From an uncultured Clostridia bacterium (GTDB lineage: Bacteria > Bacillota > Clostridia > Saccharofermentanales > Saccharofermentanaceae): a stretch of 14,836 bases of DNA. The stretch spans positions 1 to 14,836 of the forward strand of contig CAMJGB010000018.1 of assembly GCA_946405115.1 (NCBI GenBank), in the 5' to 3' direction. Positions 1 through 8,339 of the stretch are shown here, piece after piece; positions within the stretch are counted from its first letter, which is position 1; each line of letters starts with the position of its first letter. Below the pieces are notes generated by a model. It searched no databases, was not told the origin of the DNA, and worked only from the letters and a program-made list of their open reading frames with translations. The position numbers and the translations under genes were made by a program.

Positions 1-1400
1 CCGGATACTCTGAGTCTGTGCTTCTCTGTATCGAACTTAGTGATCAAGATCTCGATCTGCTGACCCTTCATAGAGTCAAGATCCTTAACCTCGCCCATCT
101 TAATCTGTGTCTTGTGAATGTAGATGTCGATACCACCGAAGTTAGCGATAACGCCGTCCTTAACTGCACCTGTGATAACTGCAGTAACGGGAGTCTTGTT
201 CTCGAATGCTTCCTGCAGCACTGCCTTGTTCTTCTCGAAATCAAGAGCAGACTTAGAAAGGATGATCTCCTTACCCTGATCTGTGTTCTTGATGCTCTTA
301 ATGATGACAGTAACTTCCTGCTTATTTGCAACTGCTTCATCAAGATTGAAGTCAGCGTCGCCTGCGAACTCACGAAGGGCAATCTTTCCATCGGACTTAT
401 CATGGATATCGACGTATACATAATCAGCGTCAGCCGAGGTTATAACTCCCTTCACTACAGCATTTCTTCTAAGCTGGGGAATACTCTCAACATACTCCGC
501 AAAATTTGTATCAGTCTGTTCCTGATCCGCCAGAATTTCCTTCTCGTTCTCGTCCATTGCCTGAACAACCTCCAAAATAATTGCTTCCGGTGTAGATGCA
601 CCTGCCGTGATTCCTACGGTATCTCCCTGTAAGATCTTACCGTCTTCGATAAGCTTACGGGCGTCCGAGGCATCGCCTACCAGGAACGTTCTACAACAGC
701 GACTTTCAGCAATCTCGAAAAGCTTCTTCGTATTCGAGCTGTGATTCGATCCGATGATTAACATCACATCGACCTGCTCGGAAATGCGCATAACTTCCCT
801 TTGTCTGCTTAAGGTCGTACTACATATTGTATCAAAAATCTGATCTTTTGCAATTTTATTTTTAATATCTGCACAAATCTTAGAAAATGTATCGGTTGAG
901 AAAGTGGTCTGAGATATCAAAATTGTCTTACTATAATCGACTTGAAGCCCCTCTAATTCGGCAACCGAGCCGATAACAGACACATGTTCGGGAGCCTCTC
1001 CCTTAATCCCCTCAACCTCAGGGTGACCTGCCGTACCCGTAAGGATAACGTCCTTACCCTCGGCTGCATTGTCCCTTACTATCTTGTGAATCTTCTCTAC
1101 AAACGGGCATGTGCAGTCAAAAACGGTAACATTACGCTCGGACAAAATCTTCTTTTGTTCCGGCGTAACACCGTGTGCCCTTATTATTACAGTGCTTCCC
1201 TCGGGAACATCCTTGGCATCGTTAATTATCTCGAAGCCCTTGTCGAGGAGGTCCTTAGTTACCTTTTCGTTGTGTGTAAGCTCGCCGAGCATGATGAGGC
1301 GGTCGCCTTCCTTACGCTCATTCGCCATCTTGAGCGCAGTTGTAACCGCATTCTTTACACCGAAGCAGAAACCTGCAGACTTAGCTGTAATTACTTTCAT
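1..1400 (-). CDS. ispH: IspH (HMBPP reductase) fused to S1 RNA-binding domains, 3' end cut by window edge
   Basis: The frame is open from ATG 1400-1398 to the window edge (466 codons seen, C-terminus missing). Residues 1-285 are IspH, the [4Fe-4S] enzyme that makes IPP and DMAPP in the last MEP-pathway step. Cluster cysteines are C12 (GFCFGVKNA), C96 (FDCTCPFV) and C193 (DTICSTT). AHGV (75-78), AGHPEVEG (124-131, catalytic Glu128), ISQTT (162-166) and TAGASTPE (265-272) are also present. In the SSN substrate motif, His220 (GSNHSSNT) stands where E. coli has Asn. From residue 311 two S1 (OB-fold) domains follow, about 311-385 and 402-466+, and more may lie outside the window. IspH-S1 fusions are known in Clostridia; the S1 part may serve as a ribosomal S1-like or RNA-binding protein, which is inference. 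The start overlaps the cmk stop as ATGA with no strong ribosome binding site, so translational coupling is likely. Confidence 0.95.
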   Translation of the reverse strand, partial: MKVITAKSAGFCFGVKNAVTTALKMANERKEGDRLIMLGELTHNEKVTKDLLDKGFEIINDAKDVPEGSTVIIRAHGVTPEQKKILSERNVTVFDCTCPFVEKIHKIVRDNAAEGKDVILTGTAGHPEVEGIKGEAPEHVSVIGSVAELEGLQVDYSKTILISQTTFSTDTFSKICADIKNKIAKDQIFDTICSTTLSRQREVMRISEQVDVMLIIGSNHSSNTKKLFEIAESRCCRTFLVGDASDARKLIEDGKILQGDTVGITAGASTPEAIILEVVQAMDENEKEILADQEQTDTNFAEYVESIPQLRRNAVVKGVITSADADYVYVDIHDKSDGKIALREFAGDADFNLDEAVANKQEVTVIIKSIKNTDQGKEIILSKSALDFEKNKAVLQEAFENKTPVTAVITGAVKDGVIANFGGIDIYIHKTQIKMGEVKDLDSMKGQQIEILITKFDTEKHRLRVS

Positions 1401-2062
1401 TCTTTAATATATCCAAGCAAAGTCTCGAGTGTCTCTTCGATTCCGATAGTTGAAGTATCGATCTCGATGGCATCGTCTACCTTAACTAGAGGTGATGCCG
1501 CACGCTCGCTGTCCTGCTTATCTCTCCAGATGATGTCCTTAAGTACCTCGTCCAAAGGTTGAGGTGTACCCTTCTCCTGAAGCTCGAGGAAACGTCTCTC
1601 GGCTCTTGCCTCAGCTGAAGCTGTAAGGAAGAACTTGTACTTGGCATTAGGAAGTACAACAGAACCGATGTCTCTTCCGTCTACTACAAAGCTCTGGTTA
1701 GCGGCAATCTTTCTTTGCATGTCTACCATAGCCGTTCTTACGATGGGAAGTGAGCTTATGTCAGACGCAGCTCTTGATACCTCAGGAGTTCTGATGGAAC
1801 CCGTAACGTCCTCACCGTTAAGGATCATGTGCTGTACGCCGTCAGCAAACTTAATGTCGAGATCCATTGTCTCGAGCATCTTTGCTACTGCTTCAGTATC
1901 CTTAGGCTCGATGCCTGACTTCATTGCGCAAAGTCCGCAAGTTCTGTACATTGCACCCGTATCAAGGTACATAATACCGAGCTTCTGTGCTGCGCCCTTA
2001 GCGAGTGTGGACTTTCCTGATCCTGAAGGGCCGTCGATTGCGATCTGATAAACGTTGCTCAT
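1397..2062 (-). CDS. cmk: Cytidylate kinase
   Basis: Cytosolic (d)CMP kinase, 221 aa, the usual bacterial length; it phosphorylates CMP and dCMP with ATP to feed CTP/dCTP pools. The P-loop is at residues 11-19 (GPSGSGKST). YLDTGAMYR (32-40) is the CMP-side motif. VDGRDIGSVVLP and, near the C-terminus, RDKQDSERAASPL followed by DAIEIDTS are CMK signatures. The start at 2062 is chosen over an in-frame ATG at 2113 because a GAGGAG site sits 10 bases upstream and homologous proteins begin just before the P-loop. The longer form would add 17 residues that only overlap the upstream gene. One base separates this start from the stop of the RpiR-type gene, and the stop overlaps the ispH start. All expected catalytic motifs are intact. 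Confidence 0.96.
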   Translation of the reverse strand: MSNVYQIAIDGPSGSGKSTLAKGAAQKLGIMYLDTGAMYRTCGLCAMKSGIEPKDTEAVAKMLETMDLDIKFADGVQHMILNGEDVTGSIRTPEVSRAASDISSLPIVRTAMVDMQRKIAANQSFVVDGRDIGSVVLPNAKYKFFLTASAEARAERRFLELQEKGTPQPLDEVLKDIIWRDKQDSERAASPLVKVDDAIEIDTSTIGIEETLETLLGYIKE

Positions 2063-2063
2063 G

Positions 2064-2957
2064 TCAATTGATCTCCTCATCATTAGTTCTGTCGGCCTGG
2101 TCTTTACCGCCATTATAAACCTGATACTGTGACCACAGGAGCTCGAGGGACTCGAATGAATTCCTAATGTGGTCTCTTCTGTGCATTCCGAGCGTTACAA
2201 GAAGCGCATTAATAAGCGACAGCGGTGCTGCAAGCGAATCTACGAAGGATGCCATGCTCGACTTCGCGAAAAGCTTAATATCAGCATGCTCCGTCATGGC
2301 AGTATTATCCTTATCTGTGATGGCAATGATCGTCGCGCCCTTCTTCTTCGCATATTCCATCGAATTAATCGTTCTTTGTGAATATCTCGGGAATGAGATG
2401 CCGATCATGACATCATCTGATGTGATAGGCATGATCTGCTCGAATACTTCGTTTGTACTGTTGGAATGAATGTGGATAACATCATCGAACAGCAAAGTCA
2501 TGTAAAAGTGCATGAACGTTGACAGCGGTGAGCTTGAACGAAGTCCCATGATGTAGATCTTACGTGCATTGAGAATTGCATTAACAGCAGTTGCCATGGA
2601 AGCATCGTCAAGATTGGCGATCGTGTCCTTGAGGTTCTCCATGTCGCCTTTCATGATGTCTCTTACGGCAGTCTCATCGTCATCGAATCTCTCAGTATAA
2701 TTAAGTCTCTGTACTGAAGTAAGCTTGGACTTAAGCTCTTCCTTCAATGCAGTCTGGAAGTGAGGATAGCCTTCGAATCCGAGTTCTGTCGTGAATCTTA
2801 CAACAGTAGACTCTGATACGCCGGTTTCTTCGCCGAGCTTCGATGCCGTCATGTAAGCGGCTTTGTCATAACTCTCGATTATGTAATTAGCGATAGCCTT
2901 GTGACCCTTACTCATCTGAGGGAGTCTCTGGCTTATCAGCTCAATTATGCTCTCCAT
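2064..2957 (-). CDS. MurR/RpiR family transcriptional regulator
   Basis: 297 aa, the normal length for the family. An N-terminal RpiR-type helix-turn-helix domain covers about 1-77, with the recognition region at 36-65 (MTASKLGEETGVSESTVVRF and following). A SIS phosphosugar-binding domain covers about 125-255, with IYIMGLRSSS (134-143) and ISFPRYSQRT (187-196) as the sugar-phosphate loop regions. Family members usually sense a phosphosugar (such as MurNAc-6-P or GlcN-6-P) and control amino-sugar or sugar catabolism. No sugar gene is adjacent here, so the ligand and targets are unknown. The start (ATG 2957) has GAGG 9 bases upstream and overlaps the end of scpB by 17 bases, so the gene appears to be in the scpAB operon. 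The C-terminal 20 residues are polar and probably disordered. Confidence 0.9.
   Translation of the reverse strand: MESIIELISQRLPQMSKGHKAIANYIIESYDKAAYMTASKLGEETGVSESTVVRFTTELGFEGYPHFQTALKEELKSKLTSVQRLNYTERFDDDETAVRDIMKGDMENLKDTIANLDDASMATAVNAILNARKIYIMGLRSSSPLSTFMHFYMTLLFDDVIHIHSNSTNEVFEQIMPITSDDVMIGISFPRYSQRTINSMEYAKKKGATIIAITDKDNTAMTEHADIKLFAKSSMASFVDSLAAPLSLINALLVTLGMHRRDHIRNSFESLELLWSQYQVYNGGKDQADRTNDEEIN
2073..2078 (-). promoter_or_regulatory. Ribosome binding site deciding the cmk start
   Basis: GAGGAG on the minus strand, 10 bases before ATG 2062. It lies inside the last codons of the regulator gene and supports the shorter 221-residue Cmk. Confidence 0.75.
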
Positions 2958-3615
2958 CGTCTATATCCTCGATTTCTGATGTTTCTTCCTTCTCCATATA
3001 ACCTTCAATGGTTATCTGTCTGTCGTCATTGCCTGCAGCCTTCTCGAGCGACTCCTCAAGATCACGGATAGTCTGATAAGACATAAGCTCCATCGAAGGA
3101 AGATCGTCTACAGAACTGATACCGAATTCCATGAGGAACTGCTTGGAAGTCTTAAACAGAGCAGGTCTTCCGGGAGCATCAAGGTTACCGCACTCCTCGA
3201 TCCATCCTCTGTCGATAAGTCTCGATATGATCGAATCCGAAGATACACCTCTTACGGATTCTACCTGAGCACGCGTTACGGGCTGGTTATAAGCAATAAC
3301 AGCAAGAGTCTCATAAGAAGCCTGCGAAAGCGGCGGGTGCATCTTAGGTGAGAACATACGCTCAAGAACCTTCTTCATGGAAGGCTTTGTTGACATGACA
3401 TATGAGTTCTCGACCTTCCTTACAAGAAGGCCTCCCCAGGGATTGCTCTCATACTCAGAGATGAGCTTCTTCATTACTTCGTCGACTGTCTTAACATCGA
3501 CATTAAGAATCTCGGCAATCCTGTCTACTGCTATCGGATCACCGGAAGCAAAAAGTATTGCTTCACAGGCAGGAGATAATTCCTGATATGAAAGCTCGAA
3601 TTCTTCCTGTTCCAT
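2941..3615 (-). CDS. scpB: Segregation and condensation protein B
   Basis: 224 aa kleisin partner of the Smc-ScpAB condensin, which compacts and segregates the chromosome. Two winged-helix domains are visible: about 10-85 (starting SPACEAILFASGDPI) and about 95-165, with the conserved LSQASYETLAVIAYNQPVTR followed by VRGVSSDSIISRLIDRGWI and APGRPALFKTS. The tail after about 185 is acidic, typical for ScpB and probably disordered. The start codon shares its A with the TAA stop of scpA (TAATG), a standard sign of translational coupling, which suits two proteins that assemble together. The 3' end overlaps the regulator gene. Confidence 0.95.
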   Translation of the reverse strand: MEQEEFELSYQELSPACEAILFASGDPIAVDRIAEILNVDVKTVDEVMKKLISEYESNPWGGLLVRKVENSYVMSTKPSMKKVLERMFSPKMHPPLSQASYETLAVIAYNQPVTRAQVESVRGVSSDSIISRLIDRGWIEECGNLDAPGRPALFKTSKQFLMEFGISSVDDLPSMELMSYQTIRDLEESLEKAAGNDDRQITIEGYMEKEETSEIEDIDDGEHN

Positions 3616-4376
3616 TATTTACTCTCACCCTTCTCTTCGATAAGTATTACGTCAAACGGCTTCTTCTGCGTTGCATCGATTCTGTTATTTCTAAGAAGCT
3701 CAAGCACTGCAAGGAAGCTTACTATCTTATCCGTTCTGTCTGCTTTCTTCCCCTCGAAAAGCTCATGGAAGAAGATCTTGCCTCTGCCAGTTATCTTGAG
3801 CCATACGCTCTTCATCCTCTCCCTTACCGAGAGCTTGTCTCTCTTAAGGATATGCGTGATCTTCGTAGACAGATCCGCAAATCTGATCTCATTACGCTTG
3901 CAGATGTTATCTATGGCCTTGGAGAATTCCTCAGGAACAAATTCCTGCGGAGGATATACGATGTTAACGTTCATTTCCTTGGCTGTTGAAGGAAGCCTCA
4001 ATACACAGTCTCTGTAGAGTTCATTTCTGCTCTTAAGTTCCTTCGCAAGCATCTTACATCTCTTATAACGAAGAAGTGAGATAACAAGTTCCTCTCTGGG
4101 GTCTGTCTCTTCACCTGCTGCAAGATCATTCTTGCTCGGGAGCATGATCCTTGACTTGATATGGACCAACGTTGCAGCCATTACAATGAACTCGGAAGCA
4201 ATCTCCATATCAAGACTCTTCATTTTATTAAGGTAATCCATATACATCTCTGTTATCTCTGCAACAGGGATATCGAAGATGTCTATGTCATTCTTTTGGA
4301 TTAAAGAATAAAGAAGGTCCAGCGGACCTTCAAACTCGCGAAGATGAATATTGGGATGTACCAGAACCTCGCTCAT
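3615..4376 (-). CDS. scpA: Segregation and condensation protein A (kleisin)
   Basis: 253 aa, typical ScpA length. The kleisin N-terminal helical domain is clear at residues 14-50: FEGPLDLLYSLIQKNDIDI then FDIPVAEITEMYMDYL, which binds the Smc neck. The region around 64-82 (FIVMAATLVHIKSRIMLP) is also conserved. The middle (about 85-175) links to a C-terminal winged-helix domain that binds the Smc head. With Smc and ScpB it forms the bacterial condensin ring; smc is not in this window. The start at 4376 lies 3 bases after the stop of the M50 protease gene, with a G-rich GGGGTAAGG stretch just before it. Confidence 0.95.
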   Translation of the reverse strand: MSEVLVHPNIHLREFEGPLDLLYSLIQKNDIDIFDIPVAEITEMYMDYLNKMKSLDMEIASEFIVMAATLVHIKSRIMLPSKNDLAAGEETDPREELVISLLRYKRCKMLAKELKSRNELYRDCVLRLPSTAKEMNVNIVYPPQEFVPEEFSKAIDNICKRNEIRFADLSTKITHILKRDKLSVRERMKSVWLKITGRGKIFFHELFEGKKADRTDKIVSFLAVLELLRNNRIDATQKKPFDVILIEEKGESK

Positions 4377-4379
4377 GCC

Positions 4380-5159
4380 TTACCCCAGATGTCCTATGAG
4401 ACCAGCAAGAAAGTTAATTATGAACAAGACCGGAGCCTCAATGACACTCATGATCGTGGATAAAATATCAAAGTTACCGAAGTCGCCCAAGATGATCAAA
4501 ACAAGAAGAACCATCGGACCATAATGAGCAAAATTTCTGAAGCCCTGTGAATAAGTTACCTTAACCGGAAGCAGGAACTGGATTACACGGAATCCGTCGA
4601 GCGGAGGTACGGGCAAAAGATTAAATGCGAATAGTGAAAGCGAGAACAGGAATGTATAGTAGAACAGCATGCAGAATACCGCACCGTAGAAGGGCACTTT
4701 ATAACCGCCCATGAAACCTGCAGCTATATAGATAGAACAGTCAAACACAGGTGAAGTTGTTGCAAATCCCGTGGCAAGCATGATTATCGATATGATTACC
4801 ATTGCTACCAAACCTACGATGAAGTTTCCGAATATACCTGCAAGGCTTACCATGATGTTCATGAGCTTCCTGCTCTTGAATCTGTTAAGCTTTCCGGGAT
4901 TATAAACTACAGGCTTACCCCATCCGAATCCGACTAACAGAAGAAGAACAGTTCCCATGGGATCAAGATGAGCCATGGGGTTCATTGTTACTCTTCCATA
5001 AAGTCTCGGTGTATCATCACCAAGCCAATCCGCAACGAATGCGTGCATAAACTCATGGAATGAGAAAGATACCGCCAACGCGAACAGCATGATCACTATA
5101 AAAAGGATCAGCTGTGTCGGCGTGTATTCATGTATGTTCTTTAATATCTGAATCAGCAT
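4380..5159 (-). CDS. Site-2 protease family (M50) membrane metalloprotease
   Basis: 259 aa integral membrane protein with about five or six hydrophobic segments (roughly 14-34, 66-80, 100-130, 142-185, 215-230, 236-258). Zinc motif HEFMH is at 35-39, followed by GRVTMNPMAHLDPMGT (55-70). The third metal ligand motif is NLLPVPPLDG (180-189, Asp188). These are the conserved features of the M50B/YwhC-like rhomboid-independent intramembrane protease group. Genes of this type often sit next to scpA/scpB in Firmicutes, but the substrate is unknown. There is no PDZ domain, so it is not an RseP/RasP-type protease. The start lies 7 bases after the ileS stop, with AAGG upstream. Confidence 0.9.
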   Translation of the reverse strand: MLIQILKNIHEYTPTQLILFIVIMLFALAVSFSFHEFMHAFVADWLGDDTPRLYGRVTMNPMAHLDPMGTVLLLLVGFGWGKPVVYNPGKLNRFKSRKLMNIMVSLAGIFGNFIVGLVAMVIISIIMLATGFATTSPVFDCSIYIAAGFMGGYKVPFYGAVFCMLFYYTFLFSLSLFAFNLLPVPPLDGFRVIQFLLPVKVTYSQGFRNFAHYGPMVLLVLIILGDFGNFDILSTIMSVIEAPVLFIINFLAGLIGHLG

Positions 5160-5166
5160 TCGTGAA

Positions 5167-8100
5167 TTATGCCTTCTTCAAATAGAATGTGATCGACTCT
5201 CCGTTAACATCCCATGTCTCTGAGAATCCGTCGTTACCTGCTGCGATTTCAGTAGCAAGTACTTCAGAAGCAATGTAATCCTTCTTGCTCTCGATGATGG
5301 AAGAAAGCTTCTCTCCTGCCTCATAGCCGATAACGATTCTGTCAACGACCTCGAAGCCTGCATCCTTACGCTGATTCTGGATCTTGGAGATCATCTCTCT
5401 TACGAATCCGTCAACGATAAGATCCTCAGTAAGCTTAGTATTGAGAGATACGATGATGCCATTGTCTTCCTGTGTGGAAAGGCCCTCAGGCTGAACAGTC
5501 TCAACGATGAAGTCTTCCTTAGCCATCTCGAAGTCCTCACCGTCAACAGTGATTGTGATAGGACCGTTCTCGATAGCCTTCATTGTCTCCTTACCGGGAA
5601 GAGCAGCAATAACTTCCTTAGCAGCGTTAAGCTTAGGACCGAACTTTCTTCCGCAAGTTCTGAGCTGGGGCTTGAAGCTGTAATCCATCAAGGATGAAGC
5701 ATCCTTCAAAGCCTCGTAATTTCTGATGTTAAGCTCACCCAATACGATGTTCTTGTACTCGTCTGTAAGCTCATACTCAGCTACTACATAGATATCAGAC
5801 AAAGGCTGTCTGTTCTTGATTGCTGAAGCATTACGTGCAGCACGTCCGAGTGCAACGATCTGTGCAGCAAGATCCATCTCCTTCTCAACTTCTGCATTGA
5901 TAAGAGAAGCATCTGCAACAGGATACTCACAAAGGTGTACAGACTCAGGTGCGTCAGGGTTAACAGAACGAACGATGTTCTGGTATACCTGCTCTGTGAT
6001 GAAAGGAACGAAAGGAGCTGCGAGTCTTGTCAAAGTCTCCAAAGCTGTGTAGAGCGTCATGAACGCATCTGTCTTGTCCTTATCCATATCGCCTGCCCAG
6101 AAGCGCTCACGGTTAAGTCTTACATACCAGTTGGAAAGCTCTTCTGTGAAGTCCTGGATCATTCTTGCTGCAGCGGAGATGTCGTAACCATCCATCTTCG
6201 TTCTTACGCCTGCAACGAGTGAATTAAGCTTGGAAAGAACCCACTTATCCATTACGTTGAGGTTAGCTGTATCAAGTGTGTACTTATTAGGATCGAAGTT
6301 ATCGATATCTGCGTACATTACATAGAAAGAATATGTGTTCCAGTATGTACCGATGAACTTCTTGATACCGTCGTTAACAGCCTCATCAGAGAATCTGGAA
6401 GGAAGCCAGGGCTGGTTTGCTGAATAGAAATACCATCTTGCAGCATCTGCACCCTGCTTGTTAAGGATATCCCACGGATCAACAACGTTGCCGAGGTGCT
6501 TACTCATCTTCTTTCCGTCCTTGTCCTGAACAAGACCCATAACGATACAGTTCTTGAAAGGACTCTTACCGAACAATACTGTGCTAATTGCAAGAAGTGA
6601 ATAGAACCAACCTCTTGTCTGGTCCAAAGCCTCAGAGATGAAGTCACAAGGATAGTGTGACTCGAAGTATTCCTTATTCTCGAAAGGATAGTGATACTGA
6701 GCGAAAGGCATTGATCCGGAATCGAACCAGCAGTCGATAACCTCAGGTACACGTGTCATCTTGCCGCCACACTCAGGGCACTTGATGTGTACGTTATCAA
6801 CATAAGGCTTGTGGAGCTCGATATCATCCGGGCAGTCGTCACTCATGGACTTCAATTCCTCGATGGAACCGATGCAGTGACGGTGACCACACTCGCACTC
6901 CCATACCGGAAGCGGTGTTCCCCAATATCTCTCACGGGAAATACCCCAGTCGATTACGTTTCTTAAGAAGTCTCCCATACGACCGTCTCTGATCGTCTCA
7001 GGATACCAGTTAACCATATTGTTGGAAGCAAGGAGCTCGTCTCTCTTCTTGCTCATTGCGATGAACCATGTTGATCTTGCGAAATAGATCAAAGGTGTGT
7101 CGCATCTCCAGCAGAAAGGATACTCGTGCTCGAACTTGGGAGCTGAGAACAACTGTCCTCTTGCCTCGAGATCCTTAAGAACCTCAGGATCGGCATCCTT
7201 TACGAACAAGCCCGCGAAAGGAGTCTCCTCTGTCATGTTTCCTCTTGTGTCAACGAACTGGATCATAGGAAGGTCATTCTCTCTTCCTACTCTTGCGTCG
7301 TCTTCACCGAATGCAGGAGCAATATGAACGATACCTGTACCGTCTTCCATTGTTACGTAGTTATCGCATACTGCGTAGTGAGCCTTCTTCTTCTGGTTAG
7401 CAGCTTCCTTACCGGAGCACTCGAACAAAGGCTCATATGCCTTGCCCTTAAGGTTAGTACCCTTGTACTTCTCGAGGATCTCGTAAGCCTTCTGATCATC
7501 TGTTGCGAGCTTGCCGAGAACTGTATCAAGCAATGCTACAGCCATGTAGTATGTATAGCCGTCAGCAGCCTTTACCTTTGCATATTCAGAATCAGGGTTA
7601 AGGCACAATGCTACGTTAGAAGGAAGTGTCCAAGGTGTTGTTGTCCATGCGAGGAAGTAAGCATCCTCACCGACGATCTTAAATCTTACGACAGCGGATC
7701 TCTCCTTAACTGTCTTATAGCCCTGAGCAACCTCGTGTGAGGAAAGAGCTGTACCGCAGCGGGGGCAGTAAGGAACGATCTTATGACCCTTGTAAAGGAG
7801 ATCCTTCTCCCACATTGTCTTGAGAGCCCACCACTCGGACTCGATATAGTTGTTATCGTATGTAACGTAAGGATTCTCCATGTCAGCCCAGAAGCCTACA
7901 CGATCACTCATGTGCTCCCACTGATCCTTATATGTCCAAACGGACTCCTTACACTTCTTGATGAAAGGCTCAACACCGTAATTCTCGATCTGAGGCTTAC
8001 CGTTGATTCCAAGTGACTTCTCTACTTCAAGCTCTACGGGAAGGCCGTGAGTATCCCAGCCTGCCTTGAATGATACGGCTTCACCGTTCATTGAGTGATA

Positions 8101-8313
8101 TCTCGGTATAACGTCCTTGATAACACGAGTCTTGATATGACCGATATGAGGTCTGCCGTTAGCTGTCGGAGGACCGTCGAAAAGCGTGAACTTGGGCGTG
8201 CCGTCCTTAGCGGGCTTCAAAGATCTCTTATAGATGTCGTGTTCTTTCCAGAAATCGAGAACTTCCTTCTCTCTTTCTACGAAATTCATGTCACTTGTAA
8301 CTTTCTTGTACAT
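5167..8313 (-). CDS. ileS: Isoleucyl-tRNA synthetase
   Basis: 1048 aa class I aminoacyl-tRNA synthetase that charges tRNA-Ile. The HIGH motif is at 56-59 (GRPHIGHIKTR) and KMSKH at 602-606. GWDTHGLPVELEVEK (85-99) is characteristic of IleRS. The CP1 editing domain is marked by AWTTTPWTLPSN (222-233), which removes mischarged valine. Cys pairs occur at 183/186 (CPRC), in CWRC, and in ECECGHRHC and CPECG further on, likely zinc sites. The C-terminal half holds the anticodon-binding helical domain (starting near VMDKWVLSKLNS). Length and KMSKH suggest the longer type-2-like IleRS, a group linked to low mupirocin sensitivity; that link is inference only. ATG 8313 has AGGAG 7 bases upstream. Only 26 bases separate it from the lipoprotein gene, so there is no room for a T-box leader there. 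Confidence 0.97.
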   Translation of the reverse strand: MYKKVTSDMNFVEREKEVLDFWKEHDIYKRSLKPAKDGTPKFTLFDGPPTANGRPHIGHIKTRVIKDVIPRYHSMNGEAVSFKAGWDTHGLPVELEVEKSLGINGKPQIENYGVEPFIKKCKESVWTYKDQWEHMSDRVGFWADMENPYVTYDNNYIESEWWALKTMWEKDLLYKGHKIVPYCPRCGTALSSHEVAQGYKTVKERSAVVRFKIVGEDAYFLAWTTTPWTLPSNVALCLNPDSEYAKVKAADGYTYYMAVALLDTVLGKLATDDQKAYEILEKYKGTNLKGKAYEPLFECSGKEAANQKKKAHYAVCDNYVTMEDGTGIVHIAPAFGEDDARVGRENDLPMIQFVDTRGNMTEETPFAGLFVKDADPEVLKDLEARGQLFSAPKFEHEYPFCWRCDTPLIYFARSTWFIAMSKKRDELLASNNMVNWYPETIRDGRMGDFLRNVIDWGISRERYWGTPLPVWECECGHRHCIGSIEELKSMSDDCPDDIELHKPYVDNVHIKCPECGGKMTRVPEVIDCWFDSGSMPFAQYHYPFENKEYFESHYPCDFISEALDQTRGWFYSLLAISTVLFGKSPFKNCIVMGLVQDKDGKKMSKHLGNVVDPWDILNKQGADAARWYFYSANQPWLPSRFSDEAVNDGIKKFIGTYWNTYSFYVMYADIDNFDPNKYTLDTANLNVMDKWVLSKLNSLVAGVRTKMDGYDISAAARMIQDFTEELSNWYVRLNRERFWAGDMDKDKTDAFMTLYTALETLTRLAAPFVPFITEQVYQNIVRSVNPDAPESVHLCEYPVADASLINAEVEKEMDLAAQIVALGRAARNASAIKNRQPLSDIYVVAEYELTDEYKNIVLGELNIRNYEALKDASSLMDYSFKPQLRTCGRKFGPKLNAAKEVIAALPGKETMKAIENGPITITVDGEDFEMAKEDFIVETVQPEGLSTQEDNGIIVSLNTKLTEDLIVDGFVREMISKIQNQRKDAGFEVVDRIVIGYEAGEKLSSIIESKKDYIASEVLATEIAAGNDGFSETWDVNGESITFYLKKA

Positions 8314-8339
8314 GAGATAACTCCTGCGGTTAATAATTA

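Noticed and set aside
68..421. 117-codon minus-strand frame
   Set aside because: Out of frame with the ispH-S1 gene, which covers the same bases and has clear S1-domain sequence; Ser/Arg-rich shadow.
18..632. 204-codon open frame on the plus strand
   Set aside because: It lies antisense to the ispH-S1 gene, has no recognisable domain or ribosome binding site, and the minus-strand frame carries all conserved motifs.
984..2048. Plus-strand frames opposite ispH and cmk
   Set aside because: Antisense shadows of well supported genes, low-complexity and without family motifs.
2063..2113. Longer N-terminus for Cmk from ATG 2113
   Set aside because: Adds residues absent from the family; GAGGAG 10 bases before ATG 2062 fits the shorter protein.
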